Of a DNA stretch of 26,086 nt, positions 14,106-21,938 are shown piece by piece. The notes under the pieces are model-generated. The model was not told the origin of the DNA and did no database searches. It worked only from the letters and a program-made list of their open reading frames with translations. The first letter of the stretch is position 1. Every line of letters starts with the position of its first letter. The position numbers were made by a program, and so were the translations under genes. Origin of the DNA: Holdemanella sp. MSK.7.32 (lineage in GTDB: Bacteria; Bacillota_I; Bacilli_A; Erysipelotrichales; Erysipelotrichaceae); NCBI RefSeq assembly GCF_024460475.1, contig NZ_JANFYN010000031.1, forward strand, positions 1-26,086, in the 5' to 3' direction.

Positions 14106-14936
14106 ATGAAAAAGATTTCTAAGAAAACATTAAATAGTTCTTTCTGGCGTTGGTGGTATGGAAACTTAACATGTTTCTCACACGAACACATGCAGACATT
14201 TGGTTACATGTGGTCAATGCTTCCAATTATTAAGGAATTATATCCTACTCGCGAAGAACAATCAGAAAAAATGACTACTTACTACCCATTCTTCAATACT
14301 GAACCTCAGATTGGATCTATCGTAGTTGGTATCACAGCTGGTTTGGAAGAAGCTCGTGCAAACGGAGCTGAAGGAATCGATGATGAAATGATCAACGGTA
14401 TCCGTGCAGGTCTAATGGGACCTTTGGCAGGTATTGGTGACTCATTGATCGTTGGTACTTACATTCCTATCTTATTAGGTATCGCATTAGGTTTCGCAGA
14501 AGGTGGATCACCTTTAGGACCTTTATTCTATATCATCGTATGGAACGCAACTTCAATTTGGTTCCAAAAATTCGTATACTTCAAAGGTTATGAATTAGGT
14601 GGTAGTGCTGTTGAATTGTTAGTAGGACAAAAAGCAACTGCGTTCCGTGAATCTGTATTGGTTATGGGACAAGTTATCGTTGGTGCGATGGCAGCTTCTT
14701 GGGTATCAATTTCAACTAACTTAGTAATTACACAATCTTATGATGCAGAAACTGGTAAATTAACAGACGTAACATTAGGATCTAAATTAGATGGAGCTTT
14801 CCCTAAGATCTTAACAATGTTATTCGTATTGTTTGCTTGGTGGTTAATGGCTAAGAAAAACATTACTCCAATTAAAGTATTGTTATTGTTCGTAGTTATC
14901 GGATTCGTAGGATCTGTTGTAGGATTCTTAGGATAA
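14106..14936 (+). CDS. Mannose-family PTS membrane component EIID
   Basis: The partner membrane subunit of EIIC, unique to this PTS family; 276 residues. Signatures: WWYGNLTCFSHEHMQTFGYM near the start, YYPFFNTEPQIGSIVVGITAGLEEARANG, then the conserved GIRAGLMGPLAGIGDSLIVGTYIPI. The C-terminus ends in hydrophobic helices (FVLFAWWLMAKKNITPIKVL, VVIGFVGSVVGFLG). A GAGGAGGACATT ribosome binding site overlaps the end of the EIIC gene, so the two membrane subunits are translationally linked. Last core gene of the operon. Confidence 0.95.
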   Translation: MKKISKKTLNSSFWRWWYGNLTCFSHEHMQTFGYMWSMLPIIKELYPTREEQSEKMTTYYPFFNTEPQIGSIVVGITAGLEEARANGAEGIDDEMINGIRAGLMGPLAGIGDSLIVGTYIPILLGIALGFAEGGSPLGPLFYIIVWNATSIWFQKFVYFKGYELGGSAVELLVGQKATAFRESVLVMGQVIVGAMAASWVSISTNLVITQSYDAETGKLTDVTLGSKLDGAFPKILTMLFVLFAWWLMAKKNITPIKVLLLFVVIGFVGSVVGFLG

Positions 14937-14954
14937 TCACTTAACACAATTAAA

Positions 14955-14987
14955 GGCGGGCTTAACTTGTTAGGCCTGTCTTTTTTT
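14955..14987 (+). terminator. Terminator of the PTS operon
   Basis: An 11-bp stem with several G-U pairs (GGCGGGCTTAA / TTAGGCCTGTC), CTTG loop, then seven T. Strong intrinsic terminator geometry. Confidence 0.85.
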
Positions 14988-14995
14988 CTTATAAT
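14967..14995 (+). promoter_or_regulatory. Candidate promoter inside the PTS terminator
   Basis: TTGTTA (14967-14972, in the loop and downstream arm of the terminator), 17 bases, then TATAAT (14990-14995). It would serve the small gene at 15029. Confidence 0.5.
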
Positions 14996-15028
14996 AAGTA
15001 TATGTATATTTGAAAAGGAGCGTTAATT

Positions 15029-15346
15029 ATGAGTTTGAGCCGCAAAGAAAGAGATCAGCTTGCAGAAGTCATTCAAAGAGAAAATGAAATGGTATTAAAA
15101 GTGGGAAGAATGGTCAGAAATGCCTTTATTCTTACACTTGCTTTTGGTGCTGTTACATATTGGGGATGGTCAGGGATGACAGATCCAATGTTTCCTAATA
15201 TTCCAATGAGTGTACGTAATGTAGCTAAATGGATTGCTTTGATTGGTTTGATTTTATCGGGTTTATTTACTGTTTTAGGATTTATATCTCATAGAAATGG
15301 AAAGAAAAGTGTATTAAAGAAGATTGATTTGTACGAAGAAAAGTAA
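15029..15346 (+). CDS. Small membrane protein of unknown function, two predicted TM helices
   Basis: Not recognised. The 105-residue protein has a charged, probably helical N-terminus (SRKERDQLAEVIQRENEMVL). Two hydrophobic helices follow at about residues 33-52 (ILTLAFGAVTYWGW) and 68-90 (WIALIGLILSGLFTVLGFI), joined by an outside-looking loop (DPMFPNIPMSV), with a basic/charged end (RNGKKSVLKKIDLYEEK). AAAAGGAG precedes the ATG. It sits 92 bases after EIID beyond a terminator, with its own promoter. It is not similar to the DUF956/ManO proteins that often accompany mannose PTS genes, so a role with the PTS is only suggested by position. Confidence 0.75.
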   Translation: MSLSRKERDQLAEVIQRENEMVLKVGRMVRNAFILTLAFGAVTYWGWSGMTDPMFPNIPMSVRNVAKWIALIGLILSGLFTVLGFISHRNGKKSVLKKIDLYEEK

Positions 15347-15357
15347 AGATTTGTATA

Positions 15358-15390
15358 TTTTAGTTTAATACAATTTAATTTTAACTAAAA
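15358..15390 (+). terminator. Possible weak terminator after the 15029 gene
   Basis: TTTTAGTT / AACTAAAA inverted repeat with a 17-base AT-rich loop and no clean T-run. Very AU-rich, so low confidence. Confidence 0.3.
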
Positions 15391-15472
15391 ACAACAATAA
15401 ATGTGTCAATTATACACATAATTTCACACAATATAACTATACCTATCACTTTATTCTTTAGTAATATATTGT

Positions 15473-15493
15473 TGAGCCAAAGATAGTGGCTCA
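15473..15493 (+). other. Isolated hairpin in the 15347-15629 gap
   Basis: TGAGCCA-AAGATAG-TGGCTCA is a 7-bp inverted repeat without a T-run, within a very AT-rich gap holding no visible gene. It could be part of a small RNA ending at the terminator 15532-15554, or an operator. Confidence 0.35.
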
Positions 15494-15531
15494 CTTCATA
15501 ATCAAATTCCCTTTCTTAAAACTTTCTTGAG

Positions 15532-15554
15532 AAGCCCCGCTAAAGGGGCTTTTC
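15532..15554 (+). terminator. Strong intrinsic terminator in the intergenic gap
   Basis: AAGCCCC-GCTAAA-GGGGCTT (15532-15551) followed by TTTTC and T-rich sequence. It lies about 185 bases after the nearest upstream stop codon, so it either ends a long 3' UTR or an unannotated small transcript. Confidence 0.85.
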
Positions 15555-15571
15555 ATTTGCTTTTTTGAAAG

Positions 15572-15602
15572 TTGGACATACAAATAGTAGTTGCGATATA
15601 AT
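15572..15602 (+). promoter_or_regulatory. Candidate promoter of the glycolipid operon
   Basis: A TATAAT at 15597-15602 with TTGGAC at 15572-15577 (19-base spacing, or TGGACA at 18). The -10 is perfect but the -35 is only fair. It implies transcription from about 15609, which argues against the in-frame TTG at 15591 as start codon for the next gene. Confidence 0.5.
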
Positions 15603-15629
15603 AATATGGATGAAAGAAGTGTAATTTTT

Positions 15630-16688
15630 ATGGAAGATAAAATACGAATTATAATGTATTCAAGTGCAGATAAAGTGGATGGCCAAGGTGTAGGTAGTGC
15701 CTATGAAGAACAGGTCAATCTAATTAAAGAAGGGGCGAGCGATATCTTTGAAGTGGGTATCAACAACTGGATCAAAACGCCAGATATTCAGCATTTCCAT
15801 ACAGTGGATCCTACTTTCTATGTGAAGATGCAAAATCATAGAGCCGCTAACATTGCCTATTGTCATTTTTTACCAGATACTTTAGAAGGTAGCTTAAAAA
15901 TTCCAGCACCTTTATTGAATGTATTTCGTTCTTATTTGATTCAATTCTATAAGAGTGCGGATCGCTTGGTCGTTGTAAATCCAAGTTTTATTGATGCGTT
16001 AGTCGAATATGGTATTGATCGAGAAAGAATTTACTATATTCCTAACTATGTATCTAAGGAAAAATTTTATCGTAAATCCGATGAGGCGTGTGCTGCCATT
16101 CGTAAAAAGTATGGTGTAGACAAGGATGCTTTTGTGGTATTGGGTGCAGGACAGGTACAAACGCGTAAGGGTGTACTTGATTTTGTGGATGTTGCCAAAC
16201 AAATGCCAGACGTCCAATTCGTATGGGCTGGAGGCTTTTCTTTTGGACGTATTACCGATGGATATGAGGAATTGAAGAAGTTACAGGAAAATCCACCTGA
16301 AAACTGTAAATTCTTAGGGATTGTTCCTAGAGAAGAAATGGTGGATCTATATAATATGGCGAATGTGCTTTTTGTGCCAAGCTATAATGAATTATTTCCA
16401 ATGACGATTTTAGAAGCGGTGAACTTACATGTTCCATTGGTGCTTCGTGATTTGGATTTATATAAAGATATCTTATTTGATCGTTATATGCATGCCGATG
16501 ATAATGAGGGTTTTAAAAATTGTCTGTTAAAATTGAAAAATGATTCAGATGTATATGCGAAGTATCAAAATGAGAGTCGTTTATTGAGTGAATTCTATTC
16601 GAAAGAACACGTATTGAATATGTGGAGAGAATTCTATTTGAGTGCTTATAAGGATAAACAAGAGGAATTATTAAACAAGAAAAAATAG
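15630..16688 (+). CDS. GT4 glycosyltransferase, LafB/BgsA-like (second sugar of the glycolipid anchor)
   Basis: A retaining glycosyltransferase with a GT-B fold, 352 residues from ATG 15630. Earlier in-frame starts (TTG 15591, ATG 15606) fall on or next to the promoter. The C-terminal half shows the UDP-sugar-binding hallmarks: VLGAGQVQTRKGVLDF, FLGIVPREEMVDLYNMANV and the EX7E motif (Glu254, Glu262) in NELFPMTILEAVN. The N-terminal acceptor domain (FHTVDPTFYVKM, YLIQFYKSADRLVVVNPSF) resembles LafB/BgsA enzymes, which add the second hexose to monoglucosyl-diacylglycerol at the inner membrane face. That role is supported by the neighbouring LafA-like and YbhN-like genes. The next gene starts 8 bases after the stop. 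Confidence 0.82.
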   Translation: MEDKIRIIMYSSADKVDGQGVGSAYEEQVNLIKEGASDIFEVGINNWIKTPDIQHFHTVDPTFYVKMQNHRAANIAYCHFLPDTLEGSLKIPAPLLNVFRSYLIQFYKSADRLVVVNPSFIDALVEYGIDRERIYYIPNYVSKEKFYRKSDEACAAIRKKYGVDKDAFVVLGAGQVQTRKGVLDFVDVAKQMPDVQFVWAGGFSFGRITDGYEELKKLQENPPENCKFLGIVPREEMVDLYNMANVLFVPSYNELFPMTILEAVNLHVPLVLRDLDLYKDILFDRYMHADDNEGFKNCLLKLKNDSDVYAKYQNESRLLSEFYSKEHVLNMWREFYLSAYKDKQEELLNKKK

Positions 16689-16696
16689 GGGTTTTT

Positions 16697-17737
16697 ATGA
16701 AAAAACAGAAGTACGCACTAAATCTGTTACTTATTCTTGCTTTAACGGGATTTGCCCTGTGGTTTGCGTTAAAGGATAATTTTCATCAGGTTTTAAAGTG
16801 CATTTCACAAATGAATCTGTTAAGCCTTGTCATAGTCTTATTGTGGGGGGTTCTTTTTACGGCGGTCTGGGGATTTGTATACTACGTATTAGGTAGAAAG
16901 TATACGGATCATTATACGCCGGGTAAAGGGATTCTTGTGGCCTTTATTGGTTCTTTCTTTTCGGGGATTACTCCGAGTAGTACGGGTGGACAGTTTGTTC
17001 AGGCCTACATTATGAAGAAGCAAGGAATCAAAGTGAGTGATGGAGCCAGCTTGTTGTGGGCTGATTTCATTATTTATCAGACGACAATGATGATTTATGT
17101 TTCGATTCTGTTTCTCTTGCGTTTTGCGTATTACAGTGCTCAATCCGCATGGTTCAATATTATATTGTTGGGCTATATCATCAATGCAGTGGTTGTTGTA
17201 GCGTTATATACAATTGCGTTATTTCCTAGTATTTATATCAAGCTCTCGCGTATTTTAGTTAAGGTATTAACGAAGCTGCATGTTTTAAAGAATCCAGATA
17301 AGACATTGGATTCTTGGACTCTACAAGTCACGAGTTTTACTCGTGAAATTAAGGTGCTCGCAAAAGATAAGAAGAGTATCTTACTTTGTGTATGTATTAA
17401 TGTGGTGCGTTTATCACTCTATTATTCATTGCCATTTGTGATTGCACTAGCCCTACATATTCCATTGAAGATGAATGAGTTTATTGATGTCATGGCTCTA
17501 TCTAGTTTTGTGACGATGGCCAATAGTTTTATTCCAATTCCTGGCGCAAGTGGGGGTACGGAAGTTGTCTTTTCATTGTTGTTTAGTGGCATGATGAAAA
17601 ATTTAACGGGCGCCGTTTTAGTATTGTGGCGTTTTTCTACGTATCACATAGTGTTGATTATTGGTGGAATTTTATTTGTGTTTGTGAAGAATCATTATGA
17701 GAGAAAAGAAAGTAAGATCAATTTAGAAGGGATGTAG
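16697..17737 (+). CDS. YbhN/MprF-N-type polytopic membrane protein (putative lipid flippase)
   Basis: A 346-residue protein with about eight hydrophobic helices and the pattern of the LPG_synthase_TM/UPF0104 family: AFIGSFFSGITPSSTGGQFVQAYIM near residue 90 and SFIPIPGASGGTEVVFSLLF in the C-terminal third. This family includes the flippase half of MprF and has been linked to moving lipids across the membrane. Between two glycolipid glycosyltransferases, the natural inference is that it flips the diglycosyl-diacylglycerol anchor or regulates its synthesis; no sequence feature proves transport. Only 3 bases separate it from the next gene. Confidence 0.85.
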   Translation: MKKQKYALNLLLILALTGFALWFALKDNFHQVLKCISQMNLLSLVIVLLWGVLFTAVWGFVYYVLGRKYTDHYTPGKGILVAFIGSFFSGITPSSTGGQFVQAYIMKKQGIKVSDGASLLWADFIIYQTTMMIYVSILFLLRFAYYSAQSAWFNIILLGYIINAVVVVALYTIALFPSIYIKLSRILVKVLTKLHVLKNPDKTLDSWTLQVTSFTREIKVLAKDKKSILLCVCINVVRLSLYYSLPFVIALALHIPLKMNEFIDVMALSSFVTMANSFIPIPGASGGTEVVFSLLFSGMMKNLTGAVLVLWRFSTYHIVLIIGGILFVFVKNHYERKESKINLEGM

Positions 17738-17740
17738 TAT

Positions 17741-19708
17741 ATGCGAATCGGACTATTTACAGATGCATATTTACCGGATATTAATGGGGTTGTTTCAAGT
17801 GTGGCAACCCTTAAACACGCTTTAGAAGAGCTGGGGCATACGGTATTTATTATTACGAATCATAGGGGGACAAAGATTGTAGAAGATGAGGATGGTCATA
17901 TTCTTCGTTTACCGGGTCTTGAAATCAAGAAGTTTTATGGTTATAAGATGTCGAGTCCACTACAGTTTAGTGCGGATGCCTACATTGAAAGAATGGACTT
18001 GGATGTCATTCATATTCAGACGGAAGCGGGTGTAGGTATGTTTGGTCGTCAGATGGCGAAGGTTTTGCACATTCCTATTGTATACACGTATCATACGATG
18101 TATGAGGATTATACGCATTATTTTAATCCGCTTGATTTTGATTCGGTTGAAAAATTAGGAAAGAGTGTGATTCGTACTTTTTCTCGTGTCATGGCCAATG
18201 GTTCGCAGGCAGTGATTGCGCCGAGTGAAAAGACGAAGCAGGCTTTATTGCAGTATGGTGTAATAGCACCTATTTATATTGTTCCGACAGGTTTGGATTT
18301 GTCGGAGTATGATCGTAAAAATTTAGATGAAAATAGAGTTCAAAGTATTCGTGAAGAGTTAGGTTTTACAAGTGAAGATCGTATTGTGGTCTTTGTAGGG
18401 CGTATTGCCAAAGAGAAGGCAATCGAAATTCCGATTGAGGCGATAAGTAAAAATAACGATCCACATTTACACTTAGTCATTGTGGGTGGTGGTACGGATA
18501 TGGAGTATTACCAGGATTTGGCTAAGAAGTATAATGTTGAAGATCGTGTGCATTTTACGGGTAAGATTCCTAAGGAAAATATTGCCTATTATTATGCGGC
18601 TTTCGATTGTTTTGTATCCGCTAGTTTATCGGAAACACAAGGGATGACATATATTGAGGCTTTAGCGAGTGGCCTATTAGTGTTTGGTCGTCGTGATGAG
18701 GTGTTGAAGGATTTGGTGGATGAAGGCAAGTCTGGATATTATTTTGATGATGCCAATGAGCTAAGTCAAAAGTGGGATGTTTTCTTTAGTAAATCCCAAG
18801 AAGAAAGAGATGCATTAAGAGCGTATTGTATTTCTAAAACAGCGCCTTATACAGAGAGTATGTTTGCGCATAAGGCTTTGAGTGTTTATAATCAGGCGAT
18901 TGATGATTATAAGCGTGCCTATCATGTGGAGCGCATTCGTATGGTGGATGATTTTGTTCGTTTAACGGTAATGCGTGATTGTGATAATGAACCAGTCAAA
19001 GTAATGATTCCAACGGATGATTTCTTTGACTTAAAGATCACAAAGGATACAATGTTAGATGCATATTTGATTGACAACTATTTGGATATGCAGTTATTCT
19101 ATAAGGCGTTTGAGTTAATGAAGAAGCGTGTTTTCTCAAATGATTATACGTCGTATCAAATGGTGCAATATGGAAAGAAATATTTGGGTCTAGATGAAGA
19201 TCAGGCTTTGGATATTATTCATGAATTTATGGAACGTCATTGGATCGACGATAAGGAGTATGCCTTTGATAAGGCGCAGGCTTGGCATTCGTATGGTCAG
19301 CCTAAAATGCAGATTTGTCAAAAGCTAAAAAGAGCAGGCATCGCGGATGATGTAATTGAGGATGCTTTGGCAAGTTTGGATGTGGAAACAGAGCGTAGTA
19401 ATGCGATCAAATTGGCTCGTCGTTTAGCGCATTCGCTAAAAGAGCAGTCGAGTCGCATGCAAAGGCAGACGCTAGTGAATAAGTTAGTGACGAAGGGATA
19501 TTCGTTTGAATTGGCAAAACAAGTCTCGGAGTCGATTGAATTGGATGAAAATGATGATGAGGCACTACAAAGAACGATTGCGAAAGCGAAGCGTTTATAT
19601 GCGACGTTTGATCAGCCTAAGCGTAATCAGAAGATTCAGACGTATTGTGTTCGTAAAGGATTTAATATATCAGCTATAAAAGAGGTTTTGGAAGGGGAAA
19701 GTGAATGA
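17741..19708 (+). CDS. Fusion: LafA/BgsB-like diacylglycerol glucosyltransferase + RecX domain
   Basis: A 655-residue, two-part protein. Residues 1 to about 390 are a complete GT4 glycosyltransferase like 1,2-diacylglycerol 3-glucosyltransferases: MRIGLFTDAYLPDINGVVSS, VYTYHTMYEDYTHYF, VFVGRIAKEKAIEIPIEAI, and EX7E (Glu298, Glu306) in SETQGMTYIEALASG. From about residue 395 a different protein begins that matches full-length Gram-positive RecX (RecA modulator). It has a beta-rich start (VKVMIPTDDFFDLKITKDTML), then three-helix repeats: HWIDDKEYAFDKAQAW, GQPKMQICQKLKRAGIADD, SRMQRQTLVNKLVTKGYSF, and a last repeat ending RKGFNISAIKEVLEGE. No stop or frameshift separates them. It overlaps the next gene by 4 bases (ATGA). 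Known RecX proteins are separate polypeptides; here lipid synthesis and RecA control share one chain. Confidence 0.88.
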   Translation: MRIGLFTDAYLPDINGVVSSVATLKHALEELGHTVFIITNHRGTKIVEDEDGHILRLPGLEIKKFYGYKMSSPLQFSADAYIERMDLDVIHIQTEAGVGMFGRQMAKVLHIPIVYTYHTMYEDYTHYFNPLDFDSVEKLGKSVIRTFSRVMANGSQAVIAPSEKTKQALLQYGVIAPIYIVPTGLDLSEYDRKNLDENRVQSIREELGFTSEDRIVVFVGRIAKEKAIEIPIEAISKNNDPHLHLVIVGGGTDMEYYQDLAKKYNVEDRVHFTGKIPKENIAYYYAAFDCFVSASLSETQGMTYIEALASGLLVFGRRDEVLKDLVDEGKSGYYFDDANELSQKWDVFFSKSQEERDALRAYCISKTAPYTESMFAHKALSVYNQAIDDYKRAYHVERIRMVDDFVRLTVMRDCDNEPVKVMIPTDDFFDLKITKDTMLDAYLIDNYLDMQLFYKAFELMKKRVFSNDYTSYQMVQYGKKYLGLDEDQALDIIHEFMERHWIDDKEYAFDKAQAWHSYGQPKMQICQKLKRAGIADDVIEDALASLDVETERSNAIKLARRLAHSLKEQSSRMQRQTLVNKLVTKGYSFELAKQVSESIELDENDDEALQRTIAKAKRLYATFDQPKRNQKIQTYCVRKGFNISAIKEVLEGESE

Positions 19709-20643
19709 GAATTAATGAGATTACTCAGGAACAAAAAGTAAATATTAAGTGTTTGATTTCAAAGTGTGACAAGGGAAAAACCGTGAAGGATACACCTTAT
19801 TTGTCTTTGATTTTAGAGGATGCAACGGGTGTATTGGATGCGAAATTTTGGAATTTAACGAATGAGCAGATTGAGCAGTATAAGGTGGGTCAGATTGTTG
19901 AGGTATTTGGAGATTCGATCATTCATAGAAATGCCGTTCAGTTAAGAGTGAGAAAAATGGTGGTCTTAGAAGGTGAAGATATTTCGGATTATGTAAGATT
20001 AGCGCCTATGTCTCGTACGGAAATGGAAGAGGAAGTAAAGACTTTGATGAATGAGATCACGGACTCAAATCTATATTGTGTGGTTGAAGAAGTATTAGAA
20101 GAAACGAAGGATTTATTCTATACATATCCGGCTGCCACAAGAAATCACCATAATTTTGTGGGAGGACTTGCCTATCATTCAATTAGTATGGCGCGTGTAG
20201 GACTAGATATTTGTCGTCAATATCCATTCTTGGATAAGGGATTATTGATTGCGGGTATCTTGATGCATGATGTTGGAAAGATTGATGAGTTGAGTGGTCC
20301 GGTTCTTCCTGAATATACAAATGAGGGGAATTTGTTGGGGCACATTAGTATTATGAATAATCGTTTGGATCGTGTGGCTGAAAAGCTGGGTGTAAACGAT
20401 AAAGAGAGTGTTTTATTGTTGAAGCATATGATTTTGGCGCATCATGGAAAGATGGAGTTTGGATCTCCTGTCCTTCCTATGATTCCAGAAGCGGAAGTGT
20501 TAACTTTATTAGATAATCTAGATGCGCGTATGTATATGATGAAGCAGAGTTTAGATACAACGCAGCCAGGTCATTTTGGGCCTCGTGTCTTTGCGTTAGA
20601 AGGTCGTATGATTTATCATCGAAAAGGAGAAGATGAAGAATGA
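19705..20643 (+). CDS. YhaM-like 3'-5' exoribonuclease (OB-fold + HD domain)
   Basis: A 312-residue protein of the YhaM/CBF1 family. The N-terminal OB-fold nucleic-acid-binding domain (about residues 10-95: TPYLSLILEDATGVLDAKFW, YKVGQIVEVFGDSI) is followed by an HD metal-dependent domain: HNFVGGLAYHSISMARVG, ILMHDVGKIDEL (the His-Asp pair), LGHISIM, and HMILAHHGKMEFGSPV. B. subtilis YhaM degrades single-stranded RNA and DNA 3' to 5'. Its start overlaps the upstream fusion gene and its end overlaps rimO, both ATGA, so it is tightly coupled in the operon. Confidence 0.92.
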   Translation: MRINEITQEQKVNIKCLISKCDKGKTVKDTPYLSLILEDATGVLDAKFWNLTNEQIEQYKVGQIVEVFGDSIIHRNAVQLRVRKMVVLEGEDISDYVRLAPMSRTEMEEEVKTLMNEITDSNLYCVVEEVLEETKDLFYTYPAATRNHHNFVGGLAYHSISMARVGLDICRQYPFLDKGLLIAGILMHDVGKIDELSGPVLPEYTNEGNLLGHISIMNNRLDRVAEKLGVNDKESVLLLKHMILAHHGKMEFGSPVLPMIPEAEVLTLLDNLDARMYMMKQSLDTTQPGHFGPRVFALEGRMIYHRKGEDEE

Positions 20644-21938
20644 AAATAGGTTTTGTATCATTGGGATGTTGTAAAAACTTAGTGGATTCTGAACAGATCA
20701 TGAGTATGATCAAGAGGGGTGGTCATGAAATTGTGGCCAATCCTAAGGATGCACAGGCTATTATTGTGAATACTTGTGGTTTTATTGAGAGTGCCAAAGA
20801 GGAGAGTATCAATACGATTTTCAAAATGGCGAAGTATAAAGAGAAAAATTTAGAAAAATTAATCGTGTGTGGTTGTTTGGCACAAAGATATACAGATACA
20901 TTAAGGGAAGAGATTCCTGAAATTGATGCGGTTATCCCAATTCGTGAGTATGATACTTTGGCAAGTCAGCTACAGAAGCTTTTAGGTTCAGATACATTAT
21001 TGGATAAGGCTGAACGTGTGATTACGGGAAATCCTTGGCAGGCGTATGTAAAAATCAGTGATGGTTGTTCGAATCGTTGTGCGTATTGTGCAATTCCTTT
21101 GATTCGTGGAGATCAAAAGTCTCGTACAATTGAGGATATCATGGAAGAGGTCAACTATTTGGCAAGTATTGGAGTGAAGGAATTAACTTTAATAGCCCAA
21201 GATACAACGAAGTATGGTTTGGATAATTATGGGAAGTTGATGCTTCCTGAATTATTGCGTCAAGTATCTAAAGTAGAGGGTCTTCATTGGATTCGTGTTC
21301 TGTATATGTATCCGGATGAAATTGTGGATGATGTATTGCAGGCCATGAGTGAGAGTGAGAAGATTGTTCCTTATTTTGATATTCCTATGCAGCATGCGAA
21401 CAATCGTTTGTTGAAATTAATGAATCGTAGAGGTCCAAAAGAGGATGTATTAAAGATTGTGGATAAGATTCATACGATGTTTCCAAATGCGACTTTGCGT
21501 ACAACTATGATTGTTGGTTTCCCTACAGAAACGGAAGAAGAGTTTGAAGAACTTGTGGATTTCATTAAGGAAATCAAATGGGATCGTATGGGTGCTTTCA
21601 CATATTCGAAGGAAGAAGATACGCCTGCTTATGATATGGATGGTCAGATTGATGAAGAGATTCAAAATGAGCGTTTGGCTAGATTGATGGCGGTGCAAGA
21701 AGAGATTTCAAAAGAGAAGAATCAGGAAAAGATTGGTAGGGTCATTGAAGTTCTTGTCGAGGAAAAAGAAGGTTTGGTGGATCGTTATCGTGGAAGAAGT
21801 GCTGCGGATGCACCGGATGAAGTGGATGGTCAGGTCATCTTTACAAGTGATGAGCCTTTAGAATTAGGTTCTTTTGTGAAGGTAAAGATCACGGATGCCA
21901 AATCTTATGATGTTTACGGTACATGTGTAAGCGAATAG
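20640..21938 (+). CDS. rimO: Ribosomal protein S12 methylthiotransferase RimO
   Basis: A radical-SAM enzyme that methylthiolates the conserved Asp of ribosomal protein S12; 432 residues. Order: N-terminal MTTase domain with three cluster cysteines (SLGCCKNLVDSE, VNTCGFIESAKEES, VCGCLAQRY); the radical-SAM motif CSNRCAYC with SDGC before it and IPLIRGDQKSR after it (typical of RimO); PYFDIPMQHANNRLLKLMNR; and a C-terminal TRAM domain (VEEKEGLVDRYRGRSAADAPDEVDG). All catalytic elements are intact. It overlaps the previous gene by 4 bases and the next by 16. Confidence 0.96.
   Translation: MKIGFVSLGCCKNLVDSEQIMSMIKRGGHEIVANPKDAQAIIVNTCGFIESAKEESINTIFKMAKYKEKNLEKLIVCGCLAQRYTDTLREEIPEIDAVIPIREYDTLASQLQKLLGSDTLLDKAERVITGNPWQAYVKISDGCSNRCAYCAIPLIRGDQKSRTIEDIMEEVNYLASIGVKELTLIAQDTTKYGLDNYGKLMLPELLRQVSKVEGLHWIRVLYMYPDEIVDDVLQAMSESEKIVPYFDIPMQHANNRLLKLMNRRGPKEDVLKIVDKIHTMFPNATLRTTMIVGFPTETEEEFEELVDFIKEIKWDRMGAFTYSKEEDTPAYDMDGQIDEEIQNERLARLMAVQEEISKEKNQEKIGRVIEVLVEEKEGLVDRYRGRSAADAPDEVDGQVIFTSDEPLELGSFVKVKITDAKSYDVYGTCVSE

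Noticed and set aside
15591..15629. Upstream in-frame starts (TTG 15591, ATG 15606) for the first glycosyltransferase
   Set aside because: They lie on or immediately after the -10 hexamer TATAAT (15597-15602) and have no ribosome binding site.
18900..18960. Possible assembly join producing the glycosyltransferase-RecX fusion
   Set aside because: Not proven wrong, but the reading frame, codon style and linker helix (QAIDDYKRAYHVERIRMV) are continuous, with no duplicated or missing segment at either domain edge.
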